Of a stretch of 64,000 bases of DNA, positions 1-12,865 are shown piece after piece. Origin of the DNA: Aspidiotus rigidus (Eukaryota > Arthropoda > Insecta > Hemiptera > Diaspididae). The stretch covers positions 2,108,001 through 2,172,000 of the forward strand of contig JAVHKY010000037.1 in assembly GCA_035079385.1 (NCBI GenBank), given 5' to 3'. The notes under the pieces were generated by a model, which saw only the letters and a list, made by a program, of their open reading frames with translations, was not told the origin of the DNA and searched no databases. Every line of letters begins with the position of its first letter. Positions within the stretch are counted from its first letter, which is position 1. Both the position numbers and the translations under genes were made by a program.

Positions 1-511
1 TATTCTACCGTTTCAATAATTCCAGTGACCACACCTAAGTACGCAAGTCTTCAGCTTAACGTTGCGATGCTTAGATGTTTCACGCGAATTTCAGAATAGA
101 GAAATGACATCGGACCGGCTCCCAGAATCAAATTTATTTGATATTTGAATGTATCAAGGGATAAAATCGTTAATGCAATGAATTAGGGGTCACATAAAAA
201 TATTGATGACTATGTTATTGTGGTGCTTAGTACGTATTTTTTGTTAGCTATGTCTCGAATACTTACTTTGAAATGACGTTTGTAGTAATACTGGCAGATA
301 ACGGGGGTACTGTATTGTCTGGTATTTGTACTTCTCAATTCGGTTTGCAATTTCCCATTGTCGAGAATAGGTGTTTTTCTACAAAAATATTAGAATCAAT
401 ATAAAAATTGTTCTTATCAATGAGAGGCACGGTGAATAATTAAGTGAAATTAAAAATCGAATAGAAATTTTGTAAAATCATAGCAAAAATTTCAAGTACT
501 CTCTACCATAT
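1..511. other. intergenic, no gene seen
   Basis: AT-rich sequence with only very short open frames on both strands. I recognise no protein, RNA gene or repeat end here. Confidence 0.5.
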
Positions 512-688
512 CCCGCTGTGAAAAATGCCGTCACGTGACGGAATTGTGACGGCGCATATTTGCGTCACAGTTGGGTCACAAAGAGGGATCATTGTGCTTT
601 TTGAATGGGTGATTGTCGCCACAAACTACTGTCACAGGCGTCACAAGTCTCCTCTGTTCCCAACAGTGACGGCATTTTGCACAACGGG
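512..688. mobile_element. MITE-like palindromic element with about 25-bp terminal inverted repeats
   Basis: The two ends are inverted copies of each other. The left end reads CCCGCTGTGAAAAATGCCGT and the reverse complement of the right end reads CCCGTTGTGCAAAATGCCGT, both followed by CAC. The 177-bp body contains further GTGACGG/CCGTCAC and GTCACA/TGTGAC inverted pairs and no coding frame. This is the layout of a non-autonomous DNA transposon. No clear target-site duplication was seen, so the superfamily is left open. Confidence 0.7.
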
Positions 689-1711
689 TACCTAGTATAG
701 ATACCAACATCAGAACGAAATTTAACCATCAATATCATCTTGCTATGAAGTTATGATGGACGATGAATTATACCAATAGAAACTTTTAATAGTAGATAAA
801 TTCTTGACCTCTTTTAATTAGATTTTCGTAAGTACTAATTTATTTTTAAAGTAGTAACCAACAGGTAACCAAAGAATTGTTCGTATGGTAGGTACTAGGT
901 CTACTGAAAACTTGTTTTATTTCTTTTTGTCTTGAATAATTGAAAGGTATACTGCACTTACGAACGAGGGATTAATTTTTCCCGATGCGATTTCCATTCA
1001 GTTTTATTCTCTTTCGTCTGAAGTGATTTTGGAAGTGCTGTATCTACGCGAGGTTTCGCATTCAGTGTTTTGCGATAATGATGGCACATGTTGAAGTAAA
1101 CCGTGTGTCCATTTTCCATACTCTAATTTGTGTATTCCCAAAGATTAAACGATTACGATTATTGTCGAATCGTGTAACATTCAGACGCTATAAACTACGA
1201 ATTAACGAACGCTTTTAAGAATATTGCACTTACACGCACGTGACAAACAATACATATTTCAAATCAATTCTCAATGAATGTTTTCGATACGACAATAATA
1301 AGTCACAAGAATACATAAACCACGAAAATGGAGAGCACAAGGTTTGCAACCAACCCTCTATAATAGCACTAATGGTATTCACGGGAGGGCGAAGTGTATG
1401 TTTTATTACAGTAAACGAACACAACAGGTGTAACTATTGTCCATACCCTCCGCAAGGACAAGAATTTAATAATAAAAGTAACTATGGATACTAACGATAA
1501 ACAAAACTTTCGTCGCGTTTAAAAAAATTGCAGCAGTAATTCTGTTTCAATGCACTAAGCCTACATAAAATTTCTCGTAAGAAATACCCAAAATAAAAAG
1601 TACACATTCATTCACTGAAATATTGCATGTATTCCTATAAAGTATACAATAACCGCGATAAGAATAATAGTAAAAAATTCAACAACATAATAAAATAGGA
1701 CAACAACAAAT
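689..1711. other. intergenic, 3' of the GGT-like gene
   Basis: No convincing gene. Open frames of 64 and 84 codons on opposite strands at 1230-1494 overlap each other, look like chance frames, and show no domain I recognise. The 3' untranslated region of the minus-strand GGT-like gene must lie in the right part of this interval. Confidence 0.5.
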
Positions 1712-4360
1712 TCAAAATATAACGTAGTTTCCAGATCCTCTAGAATCAGCATGAGCTGTCACAGTATCATTAATTTTTTCTATCACATTAATACTCGGGT
1801 ACAGTGGCGGTACAGTTTCATTAAAAGAAAAAGTAAAATTCATGCCTTTTAATATCATAAAGTCTTCTTCAGAAATACTGTTACGTTCTAATTCCAAAGT
1901 TGGAGTTTGAATTCGTACACGAGGAGCTTCTATACTTTGAAGTATATGAGTCGTTGAATATCTCACCAAATATACTAGCGCTTGGGCAACATCTCTCACG
2001 TCTCCGGCACCTGTGGATAGAAATATTCTTCAGGTCTTCTAATAACGAGAGAAACTGAACAATATGAACGAATCGAGTCTTACCGAGGAGAAGTCGTCTC
2101 CCACAAATTTTTTCTTTTTCAAGAGCGATGATGGGCGTTAAAAGAGTATCTGGACGCTCGTTGTACTTATCGTGAGTTATACGTATAAAATCGTTCATGA
2201 TATAACCGGATTTGGTTAAAACTTGGGATCCTAGTATAGAACCTAGACCACTAACAAGACAAACCTCTGATTAATTTCCTATAAATTTTTAAAAATTGAA
2301 TAATTTCAAAACCAAGAGGGTTACAAAATTGTATTGTTTACCTCACTACGGAAACATAAACGTCATCAGCATCCGTAACTGCAATATGAGACGCCATTGA
2401 AACAGGCCAATTTTTTCCAATGTCTATAAAGAGATATCCAAAGGGGTTCAAATAAATTAATTACAAATATGTAAAAAACAAATCTAACTTACCTCTAAAA
2501 GCGGTGACCGTAGAAGTTAACGGCGGTAGGGATATGTTGAGTGACTTCAAATTTTTTACAAGAAGCGGCCCTCCAGAGCCTTCCCCAGGAACCACAACAT
2601 TATAATTTAGAAAAGAGCCTTCTATATTATGACTCTTGATGGCAGTGTAATCAGTAATCTTATGTGAATCTTCAACATGGCCCAAGTCGTTCGCCAACAT
2701 GGATTTATTTCTGTAGAATTCTGTCAATTGAAGTTGACACCATAAACATCATTATAATTTTGATACAGTTCATGGTGAATTAATTGTGAAAGCGTAGCAT
2801 CTTACATTTAATATAATATACATTTTCCTTGCTGGGTTACGAACTTATTTAGCAAGACACGATTATCGCATACAATTAGCAACCCGAAACCTTTAATCTA
2901 ATAAGATACACAATATAGAGCAAGCAATGTATGTAATATGTACAAGCAATAGTTTTTGAATTATGCTCTAACTCACCGTACGGGTCGAAAGTTGCTAGTA
3001 GAGAGATCGTATCCGCTAAAGTAGGATTGGAAATAATTTCGTCCACATGGATATTTTCTAAATATGATCTTAGCTCTTGGTTTTGTCTTATTTTCCTCAA
3101 GAACCCTTGGGAATTTTTCAAGGTGGGAGTTACATGAAACCCTTCCCTGAAAAAAATAATCAATGGCATTATATAAAATACATAACCAGTCAACTTTGAA
3201 TGATTAACTCTTCGAGGAAGATAATAATTAATAAATAAATAACGAAATTTTGTGAGTTTCGTAAGTAGAAAAATACAATTATTTCTCAATATTACGTTTG
3301 TATCTAAATCTAGCAAAATTTCATATAGGCGCTGTATTTGATCACATAAAGCTATGTACATACACAATATGAACACGAGAATTTTCGTAAAAAGTATAAG
3401 TACCTAAATGCCAATTTTCCAAATTTCTTTTCTTACTTCATGAAACTCGAAACGATTACCCTCGCCATTGTTTTCGATTTGTAAATTTAAAAAATACCAT
3501 AGAACGGAGGACTAATTAATGCAACTTAAGATGAGAAACAAGATAAAAAAGAAAATACAAATAATACCGAGCAATTTTTTCAGATGGTAGAAGCAGGTTC
3601 TGCCACGGAGCTGAACCATATAATTTATGGGCTAAAGCCATACCAGCGACAAACCCAGGCACACCAATAATACTGACATTATTATATCTGGTCACTCGAA
3701 AATCAATCGAATCGACAAGTTTGCGCTGTTGTTGGTCATAAATGAGTATAAAGCCACCACTGAGAAAATGAATTACGTTTTAAATAAGCAATAAAGAAGT
3801 GTTACGAGTATTTATCATTATTGTTTCTTCAATTAAAAATGCATACCTTCCTAGACCTGTAATGTGAGGATTGACGACTCCCATACAGAAAGCTACAGCT
3901 ATAGCCGCATCTATTGCATTTCCACCCTGTTTGAGTATTTCAGCACCTACGATAGAACATCTTTCGTCATCACACACAATAGACCCGTGTCGTTGAATCT
4001 AGAACATGATGAATACTGTGAAGAAACGTTCTCAAAATTAATGTGATCTGAAAATGGAATTTATACCGGAGTTGGACCATAATAAAGTTGAACCCCAAGA
4101 GCGACTGTAACAGTTATCGAAAAACCAAAGAAAAAAGCGATAATCAGTTTTAGTGTACCAGTGTCAACCACATTTCCATACAGAGGCGTCGACTCGCTAC
4201 GATCTTGGTCGGGCGGCTCATCTGTCACAAGTTCGAATAAGGAATTACTGAAATGTAGAGCAGGAGTATTCAAAAGAAATATCAAAAAAAAGTTAGCTGT
4301 CTCACTTGTACTGTTGGTAGATTCTCTTGAAACATTGGGTATGTCTTTTTCCAGACCCAT
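1712..4360 (-). CDS. gamma-glutamyltransferase-like protein, probable pseudoenzyme (8 exons, 529 aa)
   Basis: The exons are 4360-4067, 3998-3847, 3759-3568, 3146-2977, 2720-2493, 2423-2350, 2264-2084 and 2010-1712. All junctions are GT-AG and phases join without a break. The start is the first Met of exon 1. About 70 residues precede a single membrane helix (near LIIAFFFGFSITVTVALGV), giving the type II topology of membrane GGTs. Family landmarks are GGNAIDAAIAVAFCMGVVNP near residue 123, GLGSGGFILIYD, VPGFVAGMALAHKLYGSAPW, a LLLGAGDVRDVAQALVYLV block and the C-terminal ADSRGSGNY. Active GGTs cleave gamma-glutamyl bonds of glutathione using the N-terminal Thr of the small subunit (a TAH motif). 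Here the aligned motif is MASH at 355-358, so Thr is replaced by Ala. The NNEMDDF and tandem-Ser regions are also altered, and about 40-60 residues are missing before this site. Because the frame is intact, a retained non-catalytic role is inferred rather than simple decay. Confidence 0.87.
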
Positions 4361-5955
4361 GGTCTGTCAAGCAAATTAGAATCCCACAAAGAAAACTTTA
4401 CCTAGAAATACTATCATTGTTTCCCTTTGATCGTTACAATAATCTAGCAGTAGCTTTAGAGACTAGAAAGTATAGTCCCACAAATCCTTCAGACTGAATA
4501 ATGTTTTAATCATAAGCGTAAAGATGAGAATACTACATTTTGGGTACAATATATTTTGGTAGACAAAAATTCATTTTGAAGTAAAAATGATAAGAGTAAT
4601 CTGGTTCTGACGTCATAAGGAGAGATACACGTTCAGATGTTCAGATGAATCACGTGACTTGAACCGGTGAAAAGGTGCTCAGTACAAATTCGTACACGTA
4701 GAAGGTCATTAAACCAACGTTCCGTTATTCTGTGAGAGGCAGCATATTGTACCTGGTATTGTAATAAAACTAAACGTGGCTAACTTGAAATTAGACTAAA
4801 AATTAGATAAACAGCAAAATTTGTTAATCGTAAGCCACTAAGTTGCCCCTGAGATAACAATCATCGTCGCACTAAATTCAAGCAGATTTGCGAGACTGCT
4901 CGGAATCACAAATTAGGTGTAGTTTAGTGTAAGTGTGATTCACTTTCAAGAATAAGAGTAGGGCCTATTGTGGATGTACCTACTGTATTGAGTTTTGCCT
5001 ATTCAATCCATAATCTACCCGTATCGAAACGCATTACCGAACTCCTGATGAAATTGATTCGATCAATCCTATATAGTTTGTATCGATTATATCAATCTTA
5101 AGATGAGTAGATGACATCAGAATAGAGCATTTCGAGATTATTTGGTTCAATTTTCCGAGTTGTATTCAGCAGCGAGAGGACGTACTGCGCTCGATTGTCA
5201 TATTAAATTGATAGGCCGAAATGAAGATCCAACGAAAGAGAGATGGGATAGAGAATCAGCGTAATGGCTTCCAGAAAATACAGAACGAGAGCCAGGTGCA
5301 TCTTTTCTAAAACTGTAGGTACCTAATATGATTTCCGTCTCCTCGCTATAATATTATATTATGTAATCGAAGAAAATACTTAGGTATATCTTCACGCTAT
5401 ATATTTGAAAATTATTATAAATTTCACTTTATGTTAGCCTCAATAGGGCCTAAGAAGAAAGTGTATAGGTAGATTGATAAAAATAATTTGTAGGCTATTC
5501 TTTCTCTCTCTTATTTCTCTTCTTCTTCAGGAGACCACGAAAATTTTTTTATTTCAAAACTGTATTTTAGTCTCATTGAGTACCTAGTTATCCCTTAACA
5601 AGTAGGCCTATCGGTAAGAAATTATAACTGTCTCAGTGAAAATATTTTTCTTCACCGCAGTAGGTATAATTATCCGCTTCGAACGCAGACTTAGCTATCG
5701 TCATAATATTATTATAGGTAGTATAGCCATGGTCTGTTTACTGCTCGAATCTAATCATTAGCGTGAAGTCTTTGGCGCACTTCGTAAGTATTTATTCATT
5801 CATATTTTTTCTTCACCTTGGTAACGATCTTATCATGTTTATTATATTAAATCAATACTCAAAGATAATTCAAATCTGAATTATTCTTGCAAACTTTTAC
5901 TAAAACTTACCTAGTTTTTTTATATGAGTAGGTACGCACCCCTTTTTTTTGAAAG
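4361..5955. other. shared upstream region of two divergent genes
   Basis: This 1.6-kb gap separates the start codons of the minus-strand GGT-like gene and the plus-strand PPP1R42 gene, so it should hold both promoters. No exon or repeat was recognised. TAGGTAC-type strings recur. No specific promoter element can be supported by eye. Confidence 0.5.
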
Positions 5956-7609
5956 ATGAGATATTCGACAGATGAGAAAAAAAAGAATAAATACTTATTA
6001 TTGGGAAATAAGAAGATACAAAAATTTGTAAGTATACCTACCGGTAGGTACATTGATATATTATTGATAATAAGCAAAGACCACTTCTACAGTATAGGTA
6101 TATACCTACTTATATTTTGTTTCTCATTACACTGCAGGAAAGTCTTGCAGGATCGAATCACGTAGAAATTCTTTACGCTCACAACAATATACTGAACTCT
6201 ATTGATGATATTGTAGCATTCAAAAACCTTACTCATGCATATTTACAATGGAACAGAATAAATTCTATCAAGAGCATACGTAATTTACCATATCTTCAGA
6301 ACCTGTGAGTTGAAAATTTTCCGATATGATTCCCTGAACTTTTTTTTGAAGTGTTGAATCGATTGATTTGAAAATTTTGTAATTAAAATGAGCATTCAGA
6401 AAACTTTCTACATCTTACCTACGATTCATGTATCTCCACGATCGCATCCCTAAGACTTAGGTACGTCCTCTATTATGTCTGTCAAGTTGAATTGACTTTA
6501 AGAGTCGAAGAGGGGTATAATTTATGCTCTTGCGCTACACCCTCTTATTCAATCAGAGTCTCATTGATCATACTTTTTTTTTCCGTCAAAACAGTTATCT
6601 CGGTTTTAATTGCATTACAACGGTGAAAGGGTTAGAAGAAATGCCAAGTTTGAAGGTCTTACATCTGCAAAAGCAGAAATTCATTACTCAGGAAGATACG
6701 TTAGAGTTCGATTGCGATACCGTCAAAGCAATGTCGGTGAGTAAAATTTATGGAACTACCATAGAAATAGAGTTTACTCATATCACCGACGAAAATAATC
6801 GGTTTCAATACTGACATATATTTTGGCATTTTGAACGTTATTTTAGCCCTCTCTACTGGAATTGAATGTATCAGGAAATAATTTACAATCGTTGGTGGCG
6901 TTGCGTTCCTTAAATGAATTGAAACTATTGGATGTTTCGCATAACATGCTGTCTAATGCTGAAGAAACTTATTACGTGATATCACAATTCAAGAATATTC
7001 AAAATTTGGATATAAGAGAAAATCCGCTTACGTGGACAAACAAGAAATGGGAGTACGATATTATATCTCGATGCATAAATCTAGGTGGGAATTGTATAAT
7101 TTCTATACTCATCTAACGTATTATGTAGCCTACCTTTTTTCCTTTGAAAAATTGATTTTAATAAATTTAAATCTCAATGAAAGAGTGTGAGAGATACGTT
7201 CACTCCTCTAGAAGCCCATATATTTTTGCTCTTATCAGAAATATCTATCTACAGTAACAATTTAAAGAAACACGATTATATTATCTACTTAGGCCTAATT
7301 GTCATTTTTTTTTTTTTTATTTAAATGAAGATATCTTTAGAAACTTCCTGAAATTAACTGTCGTAAACCCTTCATTGGTCTTCGCGAGGCCTACCTATCA
7401 GAAAGGATATACCTAACATAGATTCAGAAATATCAGCAAATACAGTACCTACCGTACGTTCTTTGTTTATTCTTTTTTCAGAATCACTGAACTCAAAAAC
7501 CATCCTTCGAAGCACGAGGTCGTTTTTGCAAACGTTGAGACATAATCAAAATCAACGGAGAAAACTAAACGAATTGAAGACGATTGCTCCATGTGGTACG
7601 GCGATTTGA
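5956..7609 (+). CDS. PPP1R42: leucine-rich repeat protein, PPP1R42 (protein phosphatase 1 regulatory subunit 42) orthologue
   Basis: The five exons are 5956-6027, 6138-6304, 6595-6736, 6847-7084 and 7482-7609. Each has GT-AG borders and joins in phase to give 248 aa. The start is supported by an in-frame TGA immediately upstream (5950-5952). LRR units run through the protein: YLLLGNKKIQKF, VEILYAHNNI, LTHAYLQWNRI, YLGFNCITTVKGLEEMPSL, LLELNVSGNNL, LKLLDVSHNML, IQNLDIRENPL. They are followed by the CINLESLNSKTI cap, which corresponds to the SLEFLDGKEI-type segment of vertebrate PPP1R42 (LRRC67). That family is about 300 aa long and is linked to PP1 and the centrosome/cilium. This copy is shorter at both ends. 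The family assignment rests on remembered sequence similarity; no PP1-docking RVxF motif was identified. Confidence 0.85.
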
Positions 7610-9569
7610 CAAAATGTCTCAATTATGAGCAAAAATTGCCACTAATAAGCATAGAATTTTCTCAGGGTCAAATTTCGGGTTTTTGAGACCGAAGGCCAAT
7701 AGATAGACAATGAAAACGTTTTCGTAGGTATATATCTGTCCTCATTTGTACCCCGTCTAAATATTTGAAGTTATTATTTTTCTACATGTATATTGCTTAG
7801 GTAATATATAGAGTTCGATAGAGGCTTGGAGCTGGATATGGTGGTCTCAATGCCCTTCCCAGTCCATGAGTTTTCTGATTTTCAAGTTTAATTTGAGCCT
7901 ATAAGTTATGGGCTCCAGTCACGCAACTTGTGCATATTTGAGAACTTTCTCCGCATGGTGGAGAGAAGTTGTGCTCATGATTATTTTATTTTCCAAACCT
8001 TTATTATGAATTACCCACCGCTTCTCAATCATAGAATGGAGTTGAAAATTTTTCAAAAGAAACTTCCTAAGAGGGAGCATCCTCTAAATTTCAAGAAAAA
8101 GAATTTAATTTGAGTGAGAGCCTTCATAATTTCTGTCATCGTGCCATATTACCGACTTCTCTGAAAGCATACAACTGTGGGAACGATCGCTTTCAAATTC
8201 TTTAGCCTATCGTCCAATTTTTCAGCTCTGAGATAAAGAAAAATTTAACCAGTCCTCATTATTGATTGACCTGTTCGTGTTCCCCACTGAGTGACAAACC
8301 CGATCATTATATGGTATTCACTATAATGTTGTTCATGCTTTATGAAGGCACATTTTAGTTGAAATAATTTTTTCTTTTTTGAATTCTCGTTTCTGATGCC
8401 GATCAGTTGCCATCAAAGGTATAGGTCATTGTTTACCAATCATCTTTTCTCGATCACAAAAAATTGTAATAACCGTTACTTCGTCGCTAAAAAGGAGTAC
8501 CCAAGATATTCGAATAAAAAAGATTAATTTTAATGAATTGAATGAATAATTATGAATATTAGAAATGTTGAAACTTTTTTTTTTTCTTTTTTATTTGCGA
8601 GCTATTCGACTACTCTATGGGTCATCAGGAACTTCGTCGAATGATAACGAGAACACCTTTTCAACGAACCTAAAATAATCAGAATATAGATCCCGTTTCC
8701 TAAATTATTTTTGTTGGTAATATTACCGTACATATATTGAAGAGCCAAAATTTTACGATCTTCACTTTTTCATGCATTTTCGGAATACTCGTATTTTCTC
8801 TAGCTTGCAAGATTACTGTTGTAGAATAAATAAACGACACACAAGAAGAAATGGAGTATTATCACAGATAAATTAAACTTTTTTTCTAAATAAATTATCA
8901 AACAATAAATTGTAATTAAAAACAAAAATTTTATCAGTACGTAACAAGGAAATTAATACTTTGGTATTTAAGTACACTAGTACACATTAAGTACTTAAAA
9001 AATAAAATAAAATTCATCGTTATGAATAGAAGAAAGAGAAATAATAACGAGGAATGTTTTACACCTCACAGCAAGATAAAGATTTACAAACGTGTAAGAT
9101 TTTGCAAAGGACAAAAAAAAAAAAAAAAAGGAATGTTTGGTACGTTATACCACAAATGGACGAAAAAATGATTCAATTTAAAAAACTTTTAAAGTACGAT
9201 TAATAACATTTTTTCTACAACATTATTATTGTTATTATTATCATAATTTTAATTCATTGTCATTACTATCAACACAACCTTTGGAGTGTTATACATTAAT
9301 TTTACGTTCATTCTAATTATTATGCAACAACAGAGCTCATATCGAATTGAAATTCTATTTCGTTGCGCGAAAGTGCGTCAAAATCTAGATTTAAAACACT
9401 AGAAGTTTATCTATTATTCTGTATAAAATGATTATAAAAATAAATAAAGCTAGACACAAAGTTTCTATTTTTAGCTTTATTCTCACAGCCCACTTAATTG
9501 AAATTCATTCTTCTAGGAACGTGCGGAACAGCTGCCAATATTTTTATTTTCAAACTGAAAAGTTATTAT
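7610..9569. other. convergent intergenic region, two 3' ends
   Basis: This lies between the stop codon of plus-strand PPP1R42 and that of minus-strand RALGAPA. A plus-strand AATAAA at 8825-8830 could serve PPP1R42. A 12-base A run lies near 9115-9129. The open frame at 7928-8113 resembles nothing I know and is probably chance. Confidence 0.5.
9476..9481 (-). terminator. candidate poly(A) signal of RALGAPA
   Basis: AATAAA on the minus strand, about 90 bases past the RALGAPA stop codon at 9570-9572. Position and sequence fit a cleavage/polyadenylation signal; usage is not proven. Confidence 0.45.
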
Positions 9570-12500
9570 TTATCTAGATCTGCGCAGCGTCGGACTATCT
9601 GGCGGAGTCGATAAGGACCCCGTAATCGCAGGACGTTTACCTCCCTTGGTATTACCCTTTTTGAGAGTTTTAGGCGATATGCTGGGTGTCAAGTCCGTTG
9701 AATCAGCATTTTCTCCAGTTTGCCATACATTTCCGCTTTTCGATTCTGAAAGATATTAAGCAAATAATTTTTCACAAGATAAAACACAATTTTCAAAACA
9801 CTTCCACTGGATATAGAATATTCACCTGATTTTAATACTGATTGTTGCGCTGTGGACGAAAATGTAGGAAAACATATTTGAGCAGAAAAATCCTCGAATG
9901 TTGAACTAGTTTTATAGTCGCGTACAATAGTTTCTAATGAACGGAAACGTTCTTCATAACTATAAAAGAAGTAAGTTGAAATTTTTAACATTTCAACAAA
10001 GGAAAAAGCGAACGAAATTGTAAAAAATTTTAGAACCCACTGTTGCTGATGAAATGGTAACATGCTTCTCTTGGCTCTAGAGGCATTAACAGCTATATTG
10101 CGAACTAAATTCGGCAAGATGCTGGATTCAACGATAGTTTCGCTAAAACACGGTCCAAAAAAGGGAACCTATTTTGAAACAACGAAGATTACAACGTAAA
10201 TTAAAGAAGTGCAATACTATTTCAACAAAACATCAGTAGTACCTACCTCGGGTTTTTTTGATATTTGTAAGCGATATAAATTATGAGGTAAAGGATATAT
10301 AACGATTAATATATCACAAAATTCCGTAGGTATGATACCGCGTCTGTAATCTCGATTATGTTCAGACCAGACGATGTGGACTTCATCATTTCCCAAATGC
10401 CTTGTCTGTCGATGATCATTATTAATCAATTTTAATGAAATTCAAAGAATCAAACCAAATTCTAGACTGTTCAAATTACTTTATTGATCAGTCCTTCTGG
10501 AGTTGATGATGACATTCGCGTGGAAACGTGAAGAATTAATTCGTAAAAAGAAGAAGCGAAGTAGGGCGCTGTCACTCCGGTCGTTCGATTTCTTTGTAAA
10601 CCACCCATAAAACCAGTATGACTCTCCAATTCGACCTGAAAATTTTTTTTTTTTCTAGAACGTTGACAAATGATATTCAATGAATGCTTCGAATATTGCA
10701 AGGTAGTATTACCTCCCACGCCAGAGCAGCGATGAAGTCTTCGTACTTCTGACTTCCACCCGTATTTGATAAAATCGAGGTTTTATCCTCTTGACCATTT
10801 GCCACATAGATCACAGCAATCTTATGAGTTTCTCGGCAGAACTAAAATGAAAAATATGAAAGATGGACAATCAGGAACATTTTTAGCGACGAAATGATTG
10901 TACCAAATAAAGCTAAGTACGCGAAATGATTAGGCTTATCTCTTTGTTACTCTTCAAATACATATAATTGGGGGAATTATGTCACATGAAAATTCAAGGC
11001 TTATTGAAAAGGTGATCAAATTATTCATGTTTTTTGACAGTTTTCCTCCAGAATTTAACAATATCCTAAAATATGAAAGTATATCAAATACCTGAGAATC
11101 TAAATTGCGTATTTCTCTTAAAACTTTCTCGGTTTTCTGTAACAAATACAAACGTGATCTCATGTCCCAACCAAGATATCCCAGGTGGGATAATAATAAT
11201 CGCGAGTACTGGAAACTCGATTTTCCATCTTTGTATTTTGGCCGGTGCTCCATAGGTCTAAAAAATTTCGATTAGAATTTATTAATAACCATGAATATTC
11301 CAGACTTGAAATGCGGCAGTTATGGGAAGTGTTTTGAAAGAATAAATACTTCTCATTCTACGTCAACTACCTACAGTAAAACCTCCCTTAATGGACACCT
11401 CTAAATAGCGGACTCCTCTAAATAACGCAAACTTTTCGGAGAACGAGGATATTTTGACCTTGTTTATATGGAAAACCCACTTAATAGCGGACACTTTTTC
11501 TTGTTTTCGCGCTCAATTTTCCGATTCAAATGAATAAATTAGCATGCAGTTAAATCAACTTATCCCATTTGGTGTGCGGGTGTTCCTAATCCATGAAATT
11601 CTCCCGTCGGAGCACTTTATTTAATCAATAAAGTTTAATTTGACTTTTTCACCACTCAAATAAAACACAAAAACAATTGTTGAGAAAGTACAGAAAAATA
11701 TTTAAAAAATGATAAAATAGTATTATTATTTTATTTTTCTACTTTTCTTTAATAATATTTTTGTGTTTTATGTGAGTGTTAGAAAAGTCAAATTAAACTT
11801 CATCGATGAACTAAACATCCTACCACGGAAGAAATCTTTTTATTTTTTTACTTCATTTAATTTGATAAACTTTTCTTTTGTCTCTCCTGAATACCAGACA
11901 CCTCTAAATAACGGACAAATTTCAGGTGACCACGAGTGTCCGTCAATCAGAGGATTTACTGAATACATATATTTTCAACTTCAATACGTCATACCTATTC
12001 TCTGAGTCCGAAATTAATTACAAACTTTTTTACCCAAGAAAGTTCAACATTTAAAGAGTTTTCAATGACGTTCGAAACGAATGAAATTCATTTTCAAGTT
12101 GAAAATTATAATATAATTAGAAATTCCGGCAAAATCCCGAAATAGCGACATATAAATGATACAAAGACAATTTAAAAGACGATCACTCTGAAATAGTTAC
12201 TGTAATTCAAATATACTTACGGCGATAAGCCCATAGCGTGCGATAAATAATCGTTTTCTACACATTTTTGGTTCAAAATTGTACTGATCGTTTCTTGTTC
12301 CATTTCAGAATTAAGCGGGGAATGGGCTGATGGTACATTACGCGGCATTTCGGGGTCTTCCAAACATTCAGGACTTGTATGACCTATGAATTGCAGCAAC
12401 TGAAATCAGATAGTTTTTTTTTTTTTTTTTGAACATCGGGTGGATTCAATTTTTTCCAGTTCTCTTAAATGAGCTTCTTTTATTACGGAATAGTACATCA

Positions 12501-12834
12501 ATATTTACAAATGAGACGACGACTGTTTCTCAGACACGCTGATTCACAAGTCGTATCTCAATGGAATTTGTCGCTTTTGTATTGTCAGGTACTTCAGTGT
12601 ACAATCAATACGATCACATACTAGCAATTAACTGATTTTGAGGTGGTTCATCAACTAGCATATTCGTAACACGTAAAATAATCTATTGACATGTTCCATA
12701 TCTTTTCTCTCGCCGGACCCCGATTTTGAAACTCGCGAGTACACCCCCCTCCCCCCCCCCCGTCAAGAGAAATCTCTACCCCGTGGGTGATTCAGAAATT
12801 CGCGAGTACACCCCGCGTAATAAAAATAATTAAT

Positions 12835-12865
<31 letters not shown>

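Noticed and set aside
1..100. Possible rRNA-like or structural RNA at the window edge
   Set aside because: No recognisable rRNA or snRNA core sequence could be matched.
9689..10117. 142-codon minus frame
   Set aside because: It reads through introns of RALGAPA. Only parts of it are in the true frame, and the last exon is read in another frame.
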